From Dryocosmus kuriphilus (lineage: Eukaryota > Arthropoda > Insecta > Hymenoptera > Cynipidae), in the NCBI GenBank assembly GCA_038277395.1, contig CM076196.1, positions 134,242,730-134,306,729 of the forward strand: 64,000 nucleotides of DNA, in the 5' to 3' direction. Made by a program: the position numbers and the translations under genes. Positions within the stretch are counted from its first letter, which is position 1; each line of letters begins with the position of its first letter. Shown here in pieces: positions 10,755 to 22,375 of this stretch. The notes below the pieces were generated by a model that was not told the origin of the DNA, did not search any database, and saw only the letters and a program-made list of their open reading frames with translations.

Positions 10755-11109
10755 ACTTTCAGTAAATAAAAAAAATTATAAAATAGCTTACAAAATTGAG
10801 CAAAAGCATTTTGATGTCAGGGGATCGGAAAGACAGAAAGTCTCTCTCGCTGCACATGTATTTTCTAAAACAACAGCTGAGGCTGTTCGGTATTGCGGAA
10901 TGAATGGATATTTAGATAAACCTGGCGACGTTTGTACAGATTATGAAGAATGTGCTGATACCTTAATCTTAGGAAACGACTGGTTTGATGTCATGAATAC
11001 GAAAAGAAAATTTGGTCGTAATGCAAATTTCCATAGCTATGGTGTTGACTTACCTCTTCAAGACGATGTTTTGAATAAAATGACAGATTTTATGAAAAGT
11101 AAAGAGTAG
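10755..11109 (+). pseudogene. P-like transposase, catalytic core continued
   Basis: The frame interrupted at 2916 resumes after the target duplication. It includes LAAHVFSKTTAEAVRYCG and LGNDWFDVMNTK, conserved in P-element/THAP9 transposases, and is open to the stop at 11107. Together with 2612-2916 it forms the centre of the RNase H-like core. Confidence 0.75.
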
Positions 11110-11590
11110 GCACTCATCGATCGCTATTACCTTTTCAAAAAGGGATTATCGTATCGAACAGATCTCTGCAACAATTGCGACCTTATCTTTAAGAGAAGTA
11201 TGGAAAAGAATGTCAAATTTCATATATTATGACTAGGAGATTAAATTAAGATGTCTTAGAACATTTTTTTTCGTACATAAGAGCCATGGGTGCAGCTCAT
11301 GATAAAACTTCTGCATTACAGTTTAATAGATGGTACGTTTTAGGTAAACACAGCGAAGATATGGTTATAGAGAAATGTAACATTGAAGATGATGAAGGTG
11401 AGACGTTACGTTAATTGATTTTCAAAGTGCTCAAAATAATTTTGATACTTCGATTGCTTCGATCAACGAAGTTTCTAACTATGATGAAAACGAAGATGAA
11501 GAAGTTGATTTCATTATTAGGCAAAATATGAATAATAGCTTAAGTCACAATGCAGAGGATCAAGATATATCGCTCCATAATTGTTAATAT
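11110..11590 (+). pseudogene. P-like transposase, DVLE/HFFS block and acidic exon
   Basis: Broken frames carry residues matching LNQDVLENFFS...RAMGG and the following ALQFNRW block typical of P-element transposases. A nonsense codon and frameshifts interrupt them near 11230. The following acidic stretch to about 11587 ends in stops. About 11590-11945 is AT-rich and intron-like. Confidence 0.65.
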
Positions 11591-11947
11591 CACAATATTT
11601 TTGTTGCTGGAATGATCAAATGAAATTGTATAATTTAATAATATGATTACTGTATATGTAAAATTCTATTATTTTTTTTTGTATAATCAAATTTTAAATA
11701 GACAATTCTTCATAAATTGTATTTTGAAATTGTAAGTACTTAGTTCTTAAAAATGTAACAGATATTTTTATAATTATTTATTTTTAATCGAAACGAGAAG
11801 AGTGTAAAGTAGTTTTATATACTTAAGCTATTGAGTTACTGGGCTGTATTTTTTTCTTCTTTATATAATGCTTTCTTAACTACAGATTTTAGCTGAATAA
11901 GTTTGTGCTTTTAATGTTTTTATTTCGATAACTTCCTTTTCTTCGTA

Positions 11948-12440
11948 GATGATGATGAAAAGGATGCTAGTGATAGTGCGACGATTCATCCTCAAGAGTT
12001 AATTGCAGAAATTATAGAAGAAGGACTAATGTATGTAGCTGGCTATGTTGCTCACAGGTTCCGTATTAAACATCCTTTCCTTGGCCAACCTACTGACATT
12101 ATGCCAATTACCGATCCTCCCTCTTGGATTGAACATATCTCTAAGAGGAAAATTACTGTACCCTTCCCAAAGCATGCTTGCTGCTTCTCATATTTTAGAA
12201 ATTATATTTAACGAGTTTCATGGAAACTTTTTATCCGAGCAGGAAATGATATTCACTAAAGTTGTTAAACAAGTAGATGAACAGATTCGTGACGAATTTA
12301 AAATCCCTATAGATGCTTTAATGTGCTTAGTTAGAACTAGAAGATATATTAGGTTATGAGAACTGAACAAATTAAGAAAACAATCAAATCCAGTTATTTA
12401 TACTGCTGCGAGGACAGCAGCTAATCGAAAGCATATTTCA
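11948..12440 (+). pseudogene. P-like transposase, C-terminal exon
   Basis: After a probable acceptor near 11947, an acidic lead-in runs into YVAGYVAHRFRIKHP, the C-terminal block of THAP9/P transposases. The reading shifts frame near 12185 and continues through DEFKIPIDALMCLVRTR to about 12440. The C-terminal part helps form the catalytic core. About 12441-12950 is AT-rich 3' sequence with nothing else recognisable. Confidence 0.65.
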
Positions 12441-13000
12441 TGACTATTATTGAGATTTATTTATAATCATAGTTTTTTTATTGTTGAAATAAAAATGTTT
12501 TCTAAAATTGATATTAAGATGTATAGATTACAAATATCCTTCAACATTAAATTATGCGTTAATGCTTGAATTGCACATTTATTTTGTGAGACAGGCATTA
12601 AATATTAATCATAGTCATCAGCGTAATTTTTACTTATGCACGAAAGTATTGAAGCGTTATTAAAAATTTCTACTCTACAGTTTATTTATTTCATCAGCGA
12701 ATTGAAAAAATGTATTTACATAGTTTTTTGATATAAATAATAAAAATTAAAAACCAAAATTCTTTTTTTCTAACATTCAGCGTTTGATTTTGCGCATTAT
12801 TTTCTGATTGGCTGATATCTCAATATGGTGACGTTATGGAAGTTTTTTTTTCATTTGTTGTGCGCGGTAACACACGTCATTCTCTATGACACCATAGAAA
12901 CGTTTAGCAATAAGGACTGAAAGTTTTCTAGCTGAGATATGGAGTAGAGTCAAGATATTATAAAGGTAGATGCGGGTCGGGGTGTCAGAGTGGGGGAATG

Positions 13001-13035
<35 letters not shown>

Positions 13036-13055
13036 GGTAATCACTTTTTCTGCCC

Positions 13056-14240
13056 TGTGACGGTCTTTTGATTTCTATGCGGGAAAAATGATTGAATTTA
13101 AATTTATTTATTTTTTATGAAGGTTGTCGTGGGTTCATACACCCAAGAGAAGAACTGTCCTCGTCTGATCCTCGGCGAATCCAACGGTGATGTTTCAGGA
13201 AGTAGTTGTAATCGCGAAATATTTCTGAATTAATCTGAGTTTAATTATATGATTCAAGTAAGGAAAATTTATTGGAGTATATTTAGGGAATTTAAAGAAA
13301 ACTCTTATGGTTGAACATGACTGCAAATATATTTGACTTCCGAAAATATTCTAAGTCCAATTGTACAAAGTTTCAGAAGGGAACGGAGACAGATTTCACG
13401 TCGCGAGTTCGTTTTAATCTGCTGCCAAAAATCGATGCTTCTCGCGGGCTCCATGTCCGCGCAGGTATCTATGGAACACCCGCGCAAGCCCACTCGCACT
13501 CATTCACATACGCTCAGCCAATCAAAAATCCTATTTTCACTCCAAGCTCACCCAAATATGATATCAAGCTTACATTAATCCATGACGCAGAAACCGATCT
13601 ATTTCGTTCCCTAAGAAATACAAGCAACTCAACTTGTGCCCATTAGGCACGTTTTCAATTTCACGCTTCACTATCAAAAACGTCAAATAATTCATGTCAT
13701 TAAAATTATCGTTACTTCTTATGATTCAAATTTATATAAAAATCCAGTGAGATCTAGTTTTAATCTATAAACTACACAGTACATTCTCAGTCTTAGTCGT
13801 ACTGAAACGTAAAATGCTCATAATCTCACTTATACTTTGAATCTCATATAACCCCTTTTTAACTTGATCCTTCAGTCACACTCAGTTTATATTTTCATTC
13901 GTATTCCGCATTCCTTTTAAGCTGAAAACATGTTGAAATAACGAGCATTCAATCCAGCACGTATCAGACATAAAAGTTAATTAATAAATTCCTTAGTCTA
14001 CCGAGTCAGTTCGCTTCTCGAAAATACCAAGCCTCTCCCAATTTAAATCTCTTTACCTTAACAAGAATCCTCTAAAATTCAGGGATTCACTAATTAATCA
14101 ATCAATGACTCTTAATTTCCTTCTCTTGGATTTCTTTTCATCCAAATTAAAATACAAAATGTTCCCGCATTTTATTGTCCCAGGAGGTGCTGTCTCTAAC
14201 GGCTAAATGATGCGTAAACAATCGTTAGCAGATTGTTACA
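13056..14240 (-). repeat. 3' LTR of gypsy A
   Basis: About 1.19 kb, matching 40676-41873 at high identity except small indels and scattered substitutions. Small open frames inside, such as one at 13305-13499 found also in the other LTR, are shared only because the LTRs are copies. Confidence 0.85.
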
Positions 14241-14252
14241 CTTCTCCCCTTA
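14241..14252 (-). other. Polypurine tract of gypsy A
   Basis: On the minus strand AAGGGGAGAAG directly precedes the 3' LTR start TGTAACAATC. This is the usual primer for plus-strand DNA synthesis and confirms the element's orientation. Confidence 0.75.
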
Positions 14253-14935
14253 AGAAAAAGTTGCGCTATAACGCAGCTTTTAATAACTTATTAGCAATCA
14301 CTATTTTTAGCATGTTTGGAACCCTCTATTAATTTGTCGCGTTTTCAGGCTGTATGAGTATTTAATTCAACTCGTGCGGTCTCGGTCATATATGTAAGGC
14401 GTGTGACGCAGCGTTTTGTGGCCAATAAACGACGCGTGCTTCATCTAGTGATTGGTGGAAAGTTCTATGTGAAAACGGACAGCAAATCACCCTTTTGCAA
14501 GTCTAGCAAGACGGGTAGGTATTTACTTGTACGAAATTTCATTTTCCCTAAAATTCATTTTGCCGAAAAAATCACTAGATTTACGGACGATGTAGACATA
14601 AATGATAGAGGGCATCCCGCTTGTGAATGCCACCTAAAGTCAATTTGAGTTACAGATCTATCCAAAATTGGTAAGTAGAAGCCCATCTATCAATTGTTTC
14701 GAAGGCGTCTAGTAATCTAGTGATTTTCTCGGCAAAATGAGTTTTAGGGAAAATGCAATTTCAGATAAGTGAATACCTACCGGCAAGACGAACAAATTCT
14801 GTAAGGGTAATGTAGGTATTTTCTCTATCTGCCAAATTGACAGTTCCTCAATAGCATAATACGTTTTCTAAAATTTCGAATATTGAAAATTAGATATAAA
14901 GTGTTGACATAACCTCACCTTATAATCTTATTATT
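14253..14935. repeat. gypsy A 3' sequence with a foldback element
   Basis: About 14502-14590 and 14703-14795 form an imperfect ~90-bp inverted repeat around TTTTCCCTAAAATTCATTTTGCCGA, with a ~110-bp loop. The small frame at 14403-14648 spans the left arm and looks fortuitous. The rest is AT-rich with no gene seen. Confidence 0.55.
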
Positions 14936-15228
14936 CCACCTTTTCACATTCTCGTCAGAGAAGGTATTAGATTTATGTAAAATTTGACTTTCGCGGATTT
15001 CATGAAATCTCCACGTTTTGAGACCTCCTGCATCCGAAAAAAACGGTTTTTATGACGATGCCTGTCTGTCTGTTGCCGTCGTCGTCGTCATTGTCGTTGT
15101 CGTCTGTTTCCCACGATAACTTTCGAAGGACTAATCGGATCGGAGTGTGCTTTGGTACCAGCGGTTTTTGACCAACGTTTATGGTTTTATCCATCAAAAA
15201 CGGTTTTCACAAAATCAAAAAATCCATT
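14936..15228 (+). repeat. Repeat R, partial copy abutting the errantivirus LTR
   Basis: It covers the TCAGAGAAGG end through the CGTCGTCGTC stretch and stops at CCATTTTCC, where the errantivirus LTR begins. It has the same orientation as the full copy at 22866-23877 on the other side of the errantivirus. Confidence 0.7.
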
Positions 15229-15602
15229 TTCCCTTTTGGCAATTAATTACCTTTTCCCCTCTTTAATTTAATTCGTTTCTATACTTCTAATTTCTAATTT
15301 TTATCTTGTTCTATTCGTAACTATAGCATTAAAATTTAAATTCTTTTTGTTTCCCCTTTCGGGTTTTCCATTCTCCTCTGTGATCTGATTTTTTCCCCAA
15401 ATCACTTTTTTAAAAATAACTGCAGGCTTTCCAGGGTTTTAAGGAGTACGGAAAGACTTGGGTTATATAATATTTATTCAAAAGAGTATAAGACTTGTAG
15501 CTTCAAGAGCTGGATTTAGAATGCGCCGAGCCAGGAGGCCAGTCGGCTTTATATAAAATCGTAGCGTCATTAGTGACGTTATAGATATGCTTCCTCTTCA
15601 CA
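15229..15602 (-). repeat. 3' LTR of the errantivirus
   Basis: On the minus strand it follows the purine tract and starts near TGTGAAGAGG. It includes a TATATAAAG promoter-like motif (about 15548-15556) and AATAAA (about 15472-15477), fitting a U3-R layout. The outer border at about 15229 is set only by the edge of repeat R, because there is no second LTR to compare. Confidence 0.6.
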
Positions 15603-15616
15603 GTTCCCCCCCTCAG
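15603..15616 (-). other. Polypurine tract of the errantivirus
   Basis: A minus-strand G-run with flanking purines (GAGGGGGGGAAC) directly between env and LTR, as expected for plus-strand priming. Confidence 0.75.
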
Positions 15617-15619
15617 GAA

Positions 15620-17407
15620 TTAGATAATGTCCTCATTATCTTTAAATAGGGGAGTCCTTGTTGAACTATAAAGGACTTGTGCGGTAGGTGCTGCTGCTGC
15701 ATGAAAGATTGTGGTGGTTCCTCGATTCTTGTAGATTACTTTGCCACAAGGGGTGGAATGGAGTATAGACCGTGTAATTCTACCAAGTCCACATTTCCAT
15801 AGTAGTCCCATTATTAATATAGCAAGACTGGTATAGCCAAGCCGCTCTAGCCAAGTTGTACTTGCAGTCCACCATGAGTGTTGTCGTCTTTGTGCTAAAA
15901 GATCTTCAAAATCCTTTTGGGCTTCGTCTAAACCATGGGCTGCTTCTTTCAGTTGCTGTAAGTCCAGATGAGTGCTGTGAAAAATCGGAAGGTGTAGATC
16001 ATTAGTGTTTAAAATATTTTGTTCTAGCTTGGAAAAATTTAACTTTATTTGTTGCTCTAGGACAGGTTGTTCTTTAGAGTAGTGTGTTGCAGCAAAGAAA
16101 GCTTCTTTATTAGTGACGGCCCTGCAATGGTCCTCGAGTGTTAGAATTGAGGCTTCTGAAATGTCCCTGCTTGTTTCTTCTTCGAGTGGGCATTGAATCG
16201 TGAGACGCACTTCCTTCGCTGGTAGTATGTACCACTGGTATCCGTTTTGAAAGCTATAAATGAAGTTTGAATTTAGTTGAAAATATTTTCTCTTGCAGGG
16301 TTCTCCCTTATGTGTTACTACCCATCCCAGACAGGAACTTTCTATGGTAATTTTCTTTATGGGGTCCATCATTTGGCAAAAATGCAAATTGTCCGCTTGA
16401 CGGCATTTAGTTGGGTCGATCCTCGTATATGACAGTCTGTCCTTGGATAAGGCTATAGGTTGGTCGTATAATCCATCATAAATATAATAGTTGAACATGC
16501 TATAGTACGGAAGTGAGGTGTATTTAATGACATTATATGTCGTTTCGTCGGGAATAGGGGTGTGTATTTTATATATTAGTTTATTCTTTATTAGAGCGAC
16601 GTTAACTGTGCTGATACGAGTGTACAAAAAATAGTTTCTTTCCTCTAAAGCATACGGGATTTTAATTAGAAAATTCTTCTTTATTTCTTTTAGGGAGTTC
16701 ATAAAATTTTCCGGAGTTACCATATCCGGCGAAATCGTTCCTATTTTGGCTTCTGCGATAGCCATTTCAATATTTTTTACTATGTTTGATGTTTCTTCTA
16801 AGTGCATCTCCATGTTAAATAGTGAATTTAAAATGTGGTTATTAAAGATTAAACTGTTTGTTGCATTCGTTAAATGTTCAGCTGAGATTCGAATTAATTT
16901 AATATCTTTTTCCTGTTGATTCCTAATTTCTTCGATTTTTGAAACCGTGCTTTTCATTAGGCTTGTTTGGTTTTTGAGCAGTATTACCAAACTTTTTGAT
17001 TTACCATAAACTTCGTCGATGTCCTTGTTTATCTTCTCTGCATCATCCGCGTTCATGGTTCCGAATAGATACTTGGTAGCTGCTCCTATGATGTTAAATA
17101 GCCCCCTTTTGTTTCTGACTTGCGAAATCCTTTCAATGTTATTGTAATCTTGATTTAGTTTATTGATCCTACTTTCCATGACTTCGATGCCTTTTCGCAT
17201 ATTACAACCTACTTTTGTTTCACATATCTCTCCGATTTTTACAATATAAGTTTTTAATTGTTTGACGTCGTTCTTGATTTCGGTCAAATTTACAAAATAA
17301 ACCGTATCCCAGGTTTCATGGTATATTTTTGCTTCGTACAAGTTTTCCAAAACTATCGGGTGTTCCAATCGTTCGATGCTAAATGATCCTTCCAGTAATG
17401 GGATTAC
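15620..17407 (-). CDS. env: Errantivirus envelope (F-type fusion glycoprotein), uninterrupted
   Basis: From the ATG at 17368 the frame encodes 582 residues without a stop. A furin-like RNKR site lies near residues 85-88, followed by a glycine/alanine-rich hydrophobic stretch placed like a fusion peptide. Long heptad-like helices follow. One membrane segment lies near residues 511-529, with a ~50-residue tail. This is the layout of errantivirus envelopes related to baculovirus F proteins, class I fusion proteins on the membrane. There is no signal peptide in this exon. The frame is open upstream to a pyrimidine-AG acceptor at about 17408, consistent with expression from a spliced mRNA. Function today is untested. 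Confidence 0.8.
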   Translation of the reverse strand, partial: VIPLLEGSFSIERLEHPIVLENLYEAKIYHETWDTVYFVNLTEIKNDVKQLKTYIVKIGEICETKVGCNMRKGIEVMESRINKLNQDYNNIERISQVRNKRGLFNIIGAATKYLFGTMNADDAEKINKDIDEVYGKSKSLVILLKNQTSLMKSTVSKIEEIRNQQEKDIKLIRISAEHLTNATNSLIFNNHILNSLFNMEMHLEETSNIVKNIEMAIAEAKIGTISPDMVTPENFMNSLKEIKKNFLIKIPYALEERNYFLYTRISTVNVALIKNKLIYKIHTPIPDETTYNVIKYTSLPYYSMFNYYIYDGLYDQPIALSKDRLSYTRIDPTKCRQADNLHFCQMMDPIKKITIESSCLGWVVTHKGEPCKRKYFQLNSNFIYSFQNGYQWYILPAKEVRLTIQCPLEEETSRDISEASILTLEDHCRAVTNKEAFFAATHYSKEQPVLEQQIKLNFSKLEQNILNTNDLHLPIFHSTHLDLQQLKEAAHGLDEAQKDFEDLLAQRRQHSWWTASTTWLERLGYTSLAILIMGLLWKCGLGRITRSILHSTPCGKVIYKNRGTTTIFHAAAAPTAQVLYSSTRTPLFKDNEDII

Positions 17408-17418
17408 CTGAAAAGAAT

Positions 17419-17670
17419 TTACTCTGTAACTTTATACTTTTTGGTTTGATTGAAGTGACGCGTGTGTTCGCGTCCTCTTCTAAAGACTGTTATAGTTTTA
17501 GTCTCGTTATTTATTTTTCTAATTGCTACAGGTTCTGACCAATATTGTCTATTTCCGATTGCTGTTATTATTTGTACTAGTTCCCCAATTTGGTGTTCTT
17601 CTTCTTTTCCTGTTCTTTGGATTTTACGTTGATTTACTTCTTTAGCTTTTTGAATTGTTTCTTCTTGCAT
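17419..17670 (-). pseudogene. Errantivirus integrase C-terminal domain, shifted frame
   Basis: 83 residues in a frame different from the main pol frame, overlapping its end by about 28 bases. It contains GELVQIITAIGNRQYW and a basic tail, matching the SH3-like integrase C-terminus. The main pol frame stops prematurely a few codons past the same point, so one frameshift near 17650 separates the integrase C-terminus. Confidence 0.7.
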
Positions 17671-19762
17671 CTTCCAGCTGTGTCAAGTTTCTTTCTTTTC
17701 TCAGTTCTCGTTGTGTTTGTTCATCCGCTTGCTCTTCTGTTGGGATTGCAAATAAAAGCTCTTCCGGGATGTAGGTGGTTGTACTGTGAGGTGTTTGATT
17801 ATACATTTTGATTGCTTTAATGACTTTCAGAATTGTAGTCCCTTCGATGGTTTCCGCTAATCTTTTCAAGGTCCCGATCGCTCTTTCCACGATGCCGTTA
17901 CTCTGAGGGTGGTAGGCAGATATTCTAATTTGTTGTATTCCCATTTGTGAGAATAGTTCCTTTAGCTTCTTTCCTTGGAACACATGTTCATTATCCGCAA
18001 TGATTTTCTTAGGTGTCGGGAAGGAATATAGGAATTGTTGTAGTGCATTGTAGATTTCCGCTGTTTTCAGTGGTGCAACCCAAACATATCTTGTGAGGCT
18101 GTCCTCAATTAACAAAAAGTTTCTATTCTCAAAAGTAAATTTGTCTACGTTTAAGATTTCGAAAGGATGTTTGGCTGGTTCGATGATAACCGCATCCGCC
18201 CTAATTCTCCTTTTTGTCATCTTGTTCGCGCATACCGGACAATTGTCGATGTATTCCTTTGTTTGCCTGTTCATTTCAGGCCAGTAGCCAGTCTGTTGAA
18301 TTGTTCCTAAGGTTTTATCTAGAGCCCAGTGTCCTCTCTCGTGAACTCTAGCTATTATGTTCATTTGCATTTGCTTTTTTCGAATTATTTTGGGATACAT
18401 TGTTTTAATAAAATAATGCTGATCTAATTCCATTAATTTTAACGTCCAATGTATAAATTTTGCTGCCAACATAAAATCTGTTTCTGCCACCCAATGTGTG
18501 ACTTCAATTATTCTTGGCTTCTCTGTTCTCTCATCATTCCAAATGACTGTGGCTAAATTGATAAAGTCTTTAAATGTTCTATATAGTGCCCCATTAATTT
18601 GAAGATCCGGCTTCGTGGATTTTTTAAAATAGGCAGGAGGGATTTGGAATGAATTGATTCTGTTGCTAAAGGTCACCTCGTCCTCTTCTGAGTTTCGAGT
18701 GACTTTAATATTTTCAAATGTGCTTAGTTGTTTTATTCTAGCTAAATCATTAGTAATGTAGTTGTTCTGTTCTTTTAGTCTTTTTATTACCTCGTTATCT
18801 GGCATTTCTCTTATAATGATTTTCGTGGTTTTTAAGGAGAACGGGGTTTCCTCAAAGTTGGCGTGTCCTTCCTCCCTTTGGGGCGGATTTGAAGGTTCCA
18901 CTTCAGGGGAAATGGTTGATTCCAGATCTTGCAGGATTTCTTCAAGTTCTGTTCTTCTTCTTTGCATCCTTTCCTGTAGTGGGATTTCTGATGTTGGTGG
19001 GCTTGTTGTTAGTTGATTGGCATCGTTGATGTCTTCACCCATCATATCTTCCAGTTGTTGTAAAGTATCTGGTGATAACAAAATTTCCTCATCTATGTTC
19101 AGTCCTTCTGATATATCTTCTGGTATCTCAATTGGAAATGCGCGACTAAGTGCATCTGCATTTGCATTGTGCTTACCTTTTTTATAGATGACTTCAAAGT
19201 TGTAGTCTGTTAATTTTTGAGTCAATCTGAATAACCGTGATGACATATTGTCATGTCTTGCGGTGAGTAGTCCTTTTATTGGTTGGTGGTCAGTATATAC
19301 CCTGAATCTCTGACCATACAAAAGGTGTCTGTATTGTTTTATTCCCCACACGATAGCGAGAAGTTCTTTTTCCGTGGTGGAGTAGTTTTTTTCAGCTGGG
19401 TTGAGACTTCTACTCGCATAACCCACTGGATGTTCGTAGCCTTGGTCGTCCAATTGGCTAATTACCACTCCAATCCCTTCATTTGATGCGTCGGTGCATA
19501 AAATAAATGGTTTGCTCAAGTCAGGATGTTTTAAAAGAGGGTAGGTAGTTAGGTGGTTTTTTAATTCGACAAATGCCTTTTCGCAATTTTCATCCCAATT
19601 AAACGGTACATTCTTTGCTTTGAGATGGTTCAGAGGGTGGGCTATTTTCGCGAAATTTTTTATAAATTTTCGGTAATAAGATGCTAAACCCATAAAGCGT
19701 TCTATTTCTTTCACATTCCTTGGTCGAGGAAAGTGTAGTACCTTTTCGACATTTTTTCCCAA
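17642..19762 (-). pseudogene. pol: Errantivirus pol: RT connection, RNase H and integrase core
   Basis: A 706-residue open frame. It starts in the RT thumb/connection (FMGLASYYRKFI). RNase H follows with FILCTDASNEGIGVVIS and EKNYSTTEKELLAIVW. After a long charged linker come an HHCC integrase finger (HERGHWALDKT ... CPVCANK) and a core with DNEHVFQGK and SAYHPQSNGIVERA, providing Asp and Glu of the DDE triad. It is separated by a stop from the upstream RT frame and by a frameshift from the integrase C-terminus, so the pol polyprotein is not continuous. Confidence 0.75.
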
Positions 19763-19794
19763 TGGTTTTACTCCGTTAGGTCCTACAGAATGTC

Positions 19795-21015
19795 CTAAGT
19801 ACTCGAGTTCTTGCTCGATATATTTGCACTTGTCGGGTTGTAGTACAAGCTTGGTTTCGCGAAGGCGATTGAAAACAGTTTTTTAAAATTTTCGAGATGT
19901 TCTTTCTCCGATTTACCAATTACTATTAGATCGTCGAGATATATGAAGCAGATGTTACCGATTAAGCCCCGTAATTTAAAATTTACCATCCTTTGGTATG
20001 TTGCTGGTGCGTTAATGAGCCCCATTGGCATTCTGAGCCATTCCCAGTGCCCCTTGTGAGTAGAGAATGCTGTCTTTTCAATATCTTCTTTTGCTACTGC
20101 GACTTGGTAGAAGCCATTTGCCATATCGAAGCATGACATGAATCGTACACTTCCTAACATGCATAGGATTTCTTCTATGGAAGGGAGGGGATAATTGTCC
20201 TGCTCTGTGAATTCATTTAACTTACGGAAATCCATTACTAGTCTCCATTTCTGCTTTCCGCTGTTATCCATCTTTTTTTTAACCATCCAGACATTGGCCT
20301 GGTATGGAGAGAAGGAGGATCTAATCAGTCCTTTTTCTTCGTATTCTTTAATCTGTCTTTCAATTTCAGGTTGTAGAGCTATGGGATGTTTATATAGTGG
20401 TGTACTAATTGGCTTATTGGTTTTTAATTTAATGTGATGTTCCACCTCTGAAACCATTGGCATTGGGTCCCCGGTGAGGTAGAAAATATCATTAAATTCA
20501 ATTAGCAGGTTTTCCATTTGTTCTTGTAAGTTTTTGTTCAGGTGCGATAAGGAGCTTTTCGATAATAACTCCTCAATCCTTTTGTCGTGTTTTTTTGTCT
20601 TTTGCAAGGAAAAAATAGGGATAGTCTTTTCTTGTCCGTGCCATTCCTTTAAAGATTTTTTCCTTTCTTCCTGACTAATTTTATTGTCAAGAATTTTTGA
20701 AATTAGACTACTTCGCTTTTTTGGGTTAGCTAGCTTATTTTTATAGAAATAATCGTTCGATTCAGGGTCTTTGAATCGATCAATTATTAAATCTTTCTTT
20801 TTAATTTCAACCGTTTCTCCTTCTCCATTAAAGTTTATAGTTAAAATCTTGGTGTCTTTTACACCATCGCTTTTGTATATTCCCGGTAATATACCTTTAC
20901 CATTGATAACATACTCGCCTTCGGGCAGTTTGATACTAATGTCTTTGCATGAGGGTCTTACATGAAAGATAATGGGGTTATAATTGCCTTGAAGTGGAAT
21001 GCTTTGATTAGGCAA
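19795..21015 (-). pseudogene. pol: Errantivirus reverse transcriptase, frameshifted at its end
   Basis: A 406-residue frame with the RT blocks in order: VMDFRKLNEFT, DMANGFYQVAV, LRMPMGLINAPATYQRM and FIYLDDLIVIG, whose YLDD is the catalytic palm. After EHLENFKKLF the frame slips by one base near 19880, giving about 20 unrelated residues before the stop. The proper sequence continues in the next frame towards 19762. The palm is intact; the lesion is after it. Confidence 0.8.
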
Positions 21016-21736
21016 GTCAAGAGAGTCATTTATAAAAATTAATTTTCGCTTGATATTTTGTGAGCCAGTCTCGCCCGAGGATACCGTCGAATTCCGTTGG
21101 GAAGTTTCCCTTCATTACGTGGAACTCGTGTTTTTGATTTTTTGATGACAAAGTGCATTTGCCTAATACTTGATGTAGTCCATCGACTATCTCGAAGCTC
21201 CTCCTTTGGTTTTCCGGAATTCTTTCGGGCTGACATGAGTTTTTTATCAGGCAGCCGGTTTTTACAAAGGATTCAGGGCTACCGAAATCTACCAGAAATC
21301 CTCGCTTACATCGGTATCCTGATAATTGGATCCTGATGAAAGGATGTCCTCCTCGTTGTAGATAAATTTTTGATATTCGTCCTCCTGTGGCTCCTCTATC
21401 AGATCCTCGGATTCCAGTTCTTCCGTCATCACTTCCTCTGTTTGATACATTCGCTTCGGAGGATCCTTTCCCGGTGGCCAGGTTTGTTGAAAATTCTCCT
21501 TCCTCCGTTGATTCTGTTTAGCGTAGCACTTTTCCTCAGTATGCCCGGTTTTTTTTTTTGCAAAATTTACATATTGTCTGTGGATTTTCTCTCAATGGGT
21601 CGGTTACTCATTTCTCTTTGCGAGGGTTGAAAAGTCTGTTTTCGTTGTAGATTTTTTCTAACACTAAATTGATAGGTTTGCCTAGTTTCCCGTTCCTTGT
21701 CAATGGCAATGCGGTCGGTCATTCACTCATTTCTCT
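21016..21736 (-). pseudogene. Errantivirus protease and gag C-terminus with nucleocapsid finger
   Basis: One minus-strand frame around 21300-21030 reads FLVDFGSPESF, a retropepsin active-site block with DFG instead of the usual DTG or DSG, and later GILGRDWL, the conserved Ile-Leu-Gly segment. Further upstream, near 21555-21515, is a C-x2-C...H...C zinc knuckle disturbed by a long A-run that may shift the frame. A ~35-bp sequence is repeated at about 21598-21632 and 21722-21754, suggesting local rearrangement. Confidence 0.6.
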
Positions 21737-22375
21737 TTAGCGAGGGTTGAAAAAGTGTCGAGCCTGGAGAAATCCGCATCGCCACGCGCATCGCCACGCG
21801 CGTGCGTCACCTTTTAACTTTCTTGACTTTATCCCCTTTAACGTTTCGTCCAAAAATGCCCTCCTCATTGCCTCGCTACTTTCCGCGGTGGCCGAAATTT
21901 CCTCTATTAAAGCGCGAATGTCATCTTTAAATGCTTCTATTTCCTGAGTACCATCAAATTCGCAGATATTCCTAAGTAACTCGTTTATATATTTGCGGTC
22001 GTTTAAAGTTAGCCTGTAGGATTCTTCGGGGGCCGGTGCCGTTGGATTCATTTGTGTGGGTGCAGGGTTTAAATTCGTTTTAGCTAGACGTTCCTGGGCA
22101 TCTCTGAGCGCGTTTTTCATTTCGAAGAATTGCGTTCTTATTTCTTCTTCCGTAGCCCCGGCAATATTCTCGGCCGATAGGAATTTTTTCATTGTACCGA
22201 ACATTTCTATTTTTGGCGCGATAACTTTTACTTGGTGTTTATGGGGAAAGTAACTATTTTCGGGGGTTGTTTCATAAAAGTTAAGGCTCACTTCAGAACT
22301 TCCGTGTTCTGATCCCGTATGACTTGTATCCGAATCGCTCTTAATACCGTTAACCTCTCGGTACTTTCTGAACAT
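21737..22375 (-). pseudogene. gag: Errantivirus gag, N-terminal part
   Basis: 212 residues from the ATG at 22375. An acidic/serine-rich start is followed by helical segments (for example EEEIRTQFFEMKNALRDAQERL) and a Pro/Ala linker. The frame ends abruptly in a repeat-like tail at the duplicated ~35-bp sequence, so the capsid C-terminus is deleted or shifted. Errantivirus gag is poorly conserved; assignment rests on position upstream of protease and on composition. Confidence 0.6.

Larger units (their letters stand above)
167..13055 (+). mobile_element. P-element-like (THAP transposase) DNA transposon, heavily interrupted
   Basis: Near-identical inverted repeats at 167-250 and 12952-13060 bound a plus-strand gene. 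Its pieces match the P-element transposase layout: an N-terminal THAP zinc finger, a coiled coil, an RNase H-like catalytic core and a C-terminal block. The gene is split by a 7.8-kb RTE composite (2917-10740) and carries a MITE in its first intron region. Without these the element would be about 4.4 kb. Frameshifts and stops make it a fossil. I could not find an 8-bp target duplication, partly because gypsy A starts inside the right terminal repeat. Confidence 0.8.

Noticed and set aside
13305..13499. 64-codon minus frame conserved at 40925-41119
   Set aside because: Both lie at the same place in the two LTRs of gypsy A, so similarity reflects LTR duplication, not selection.
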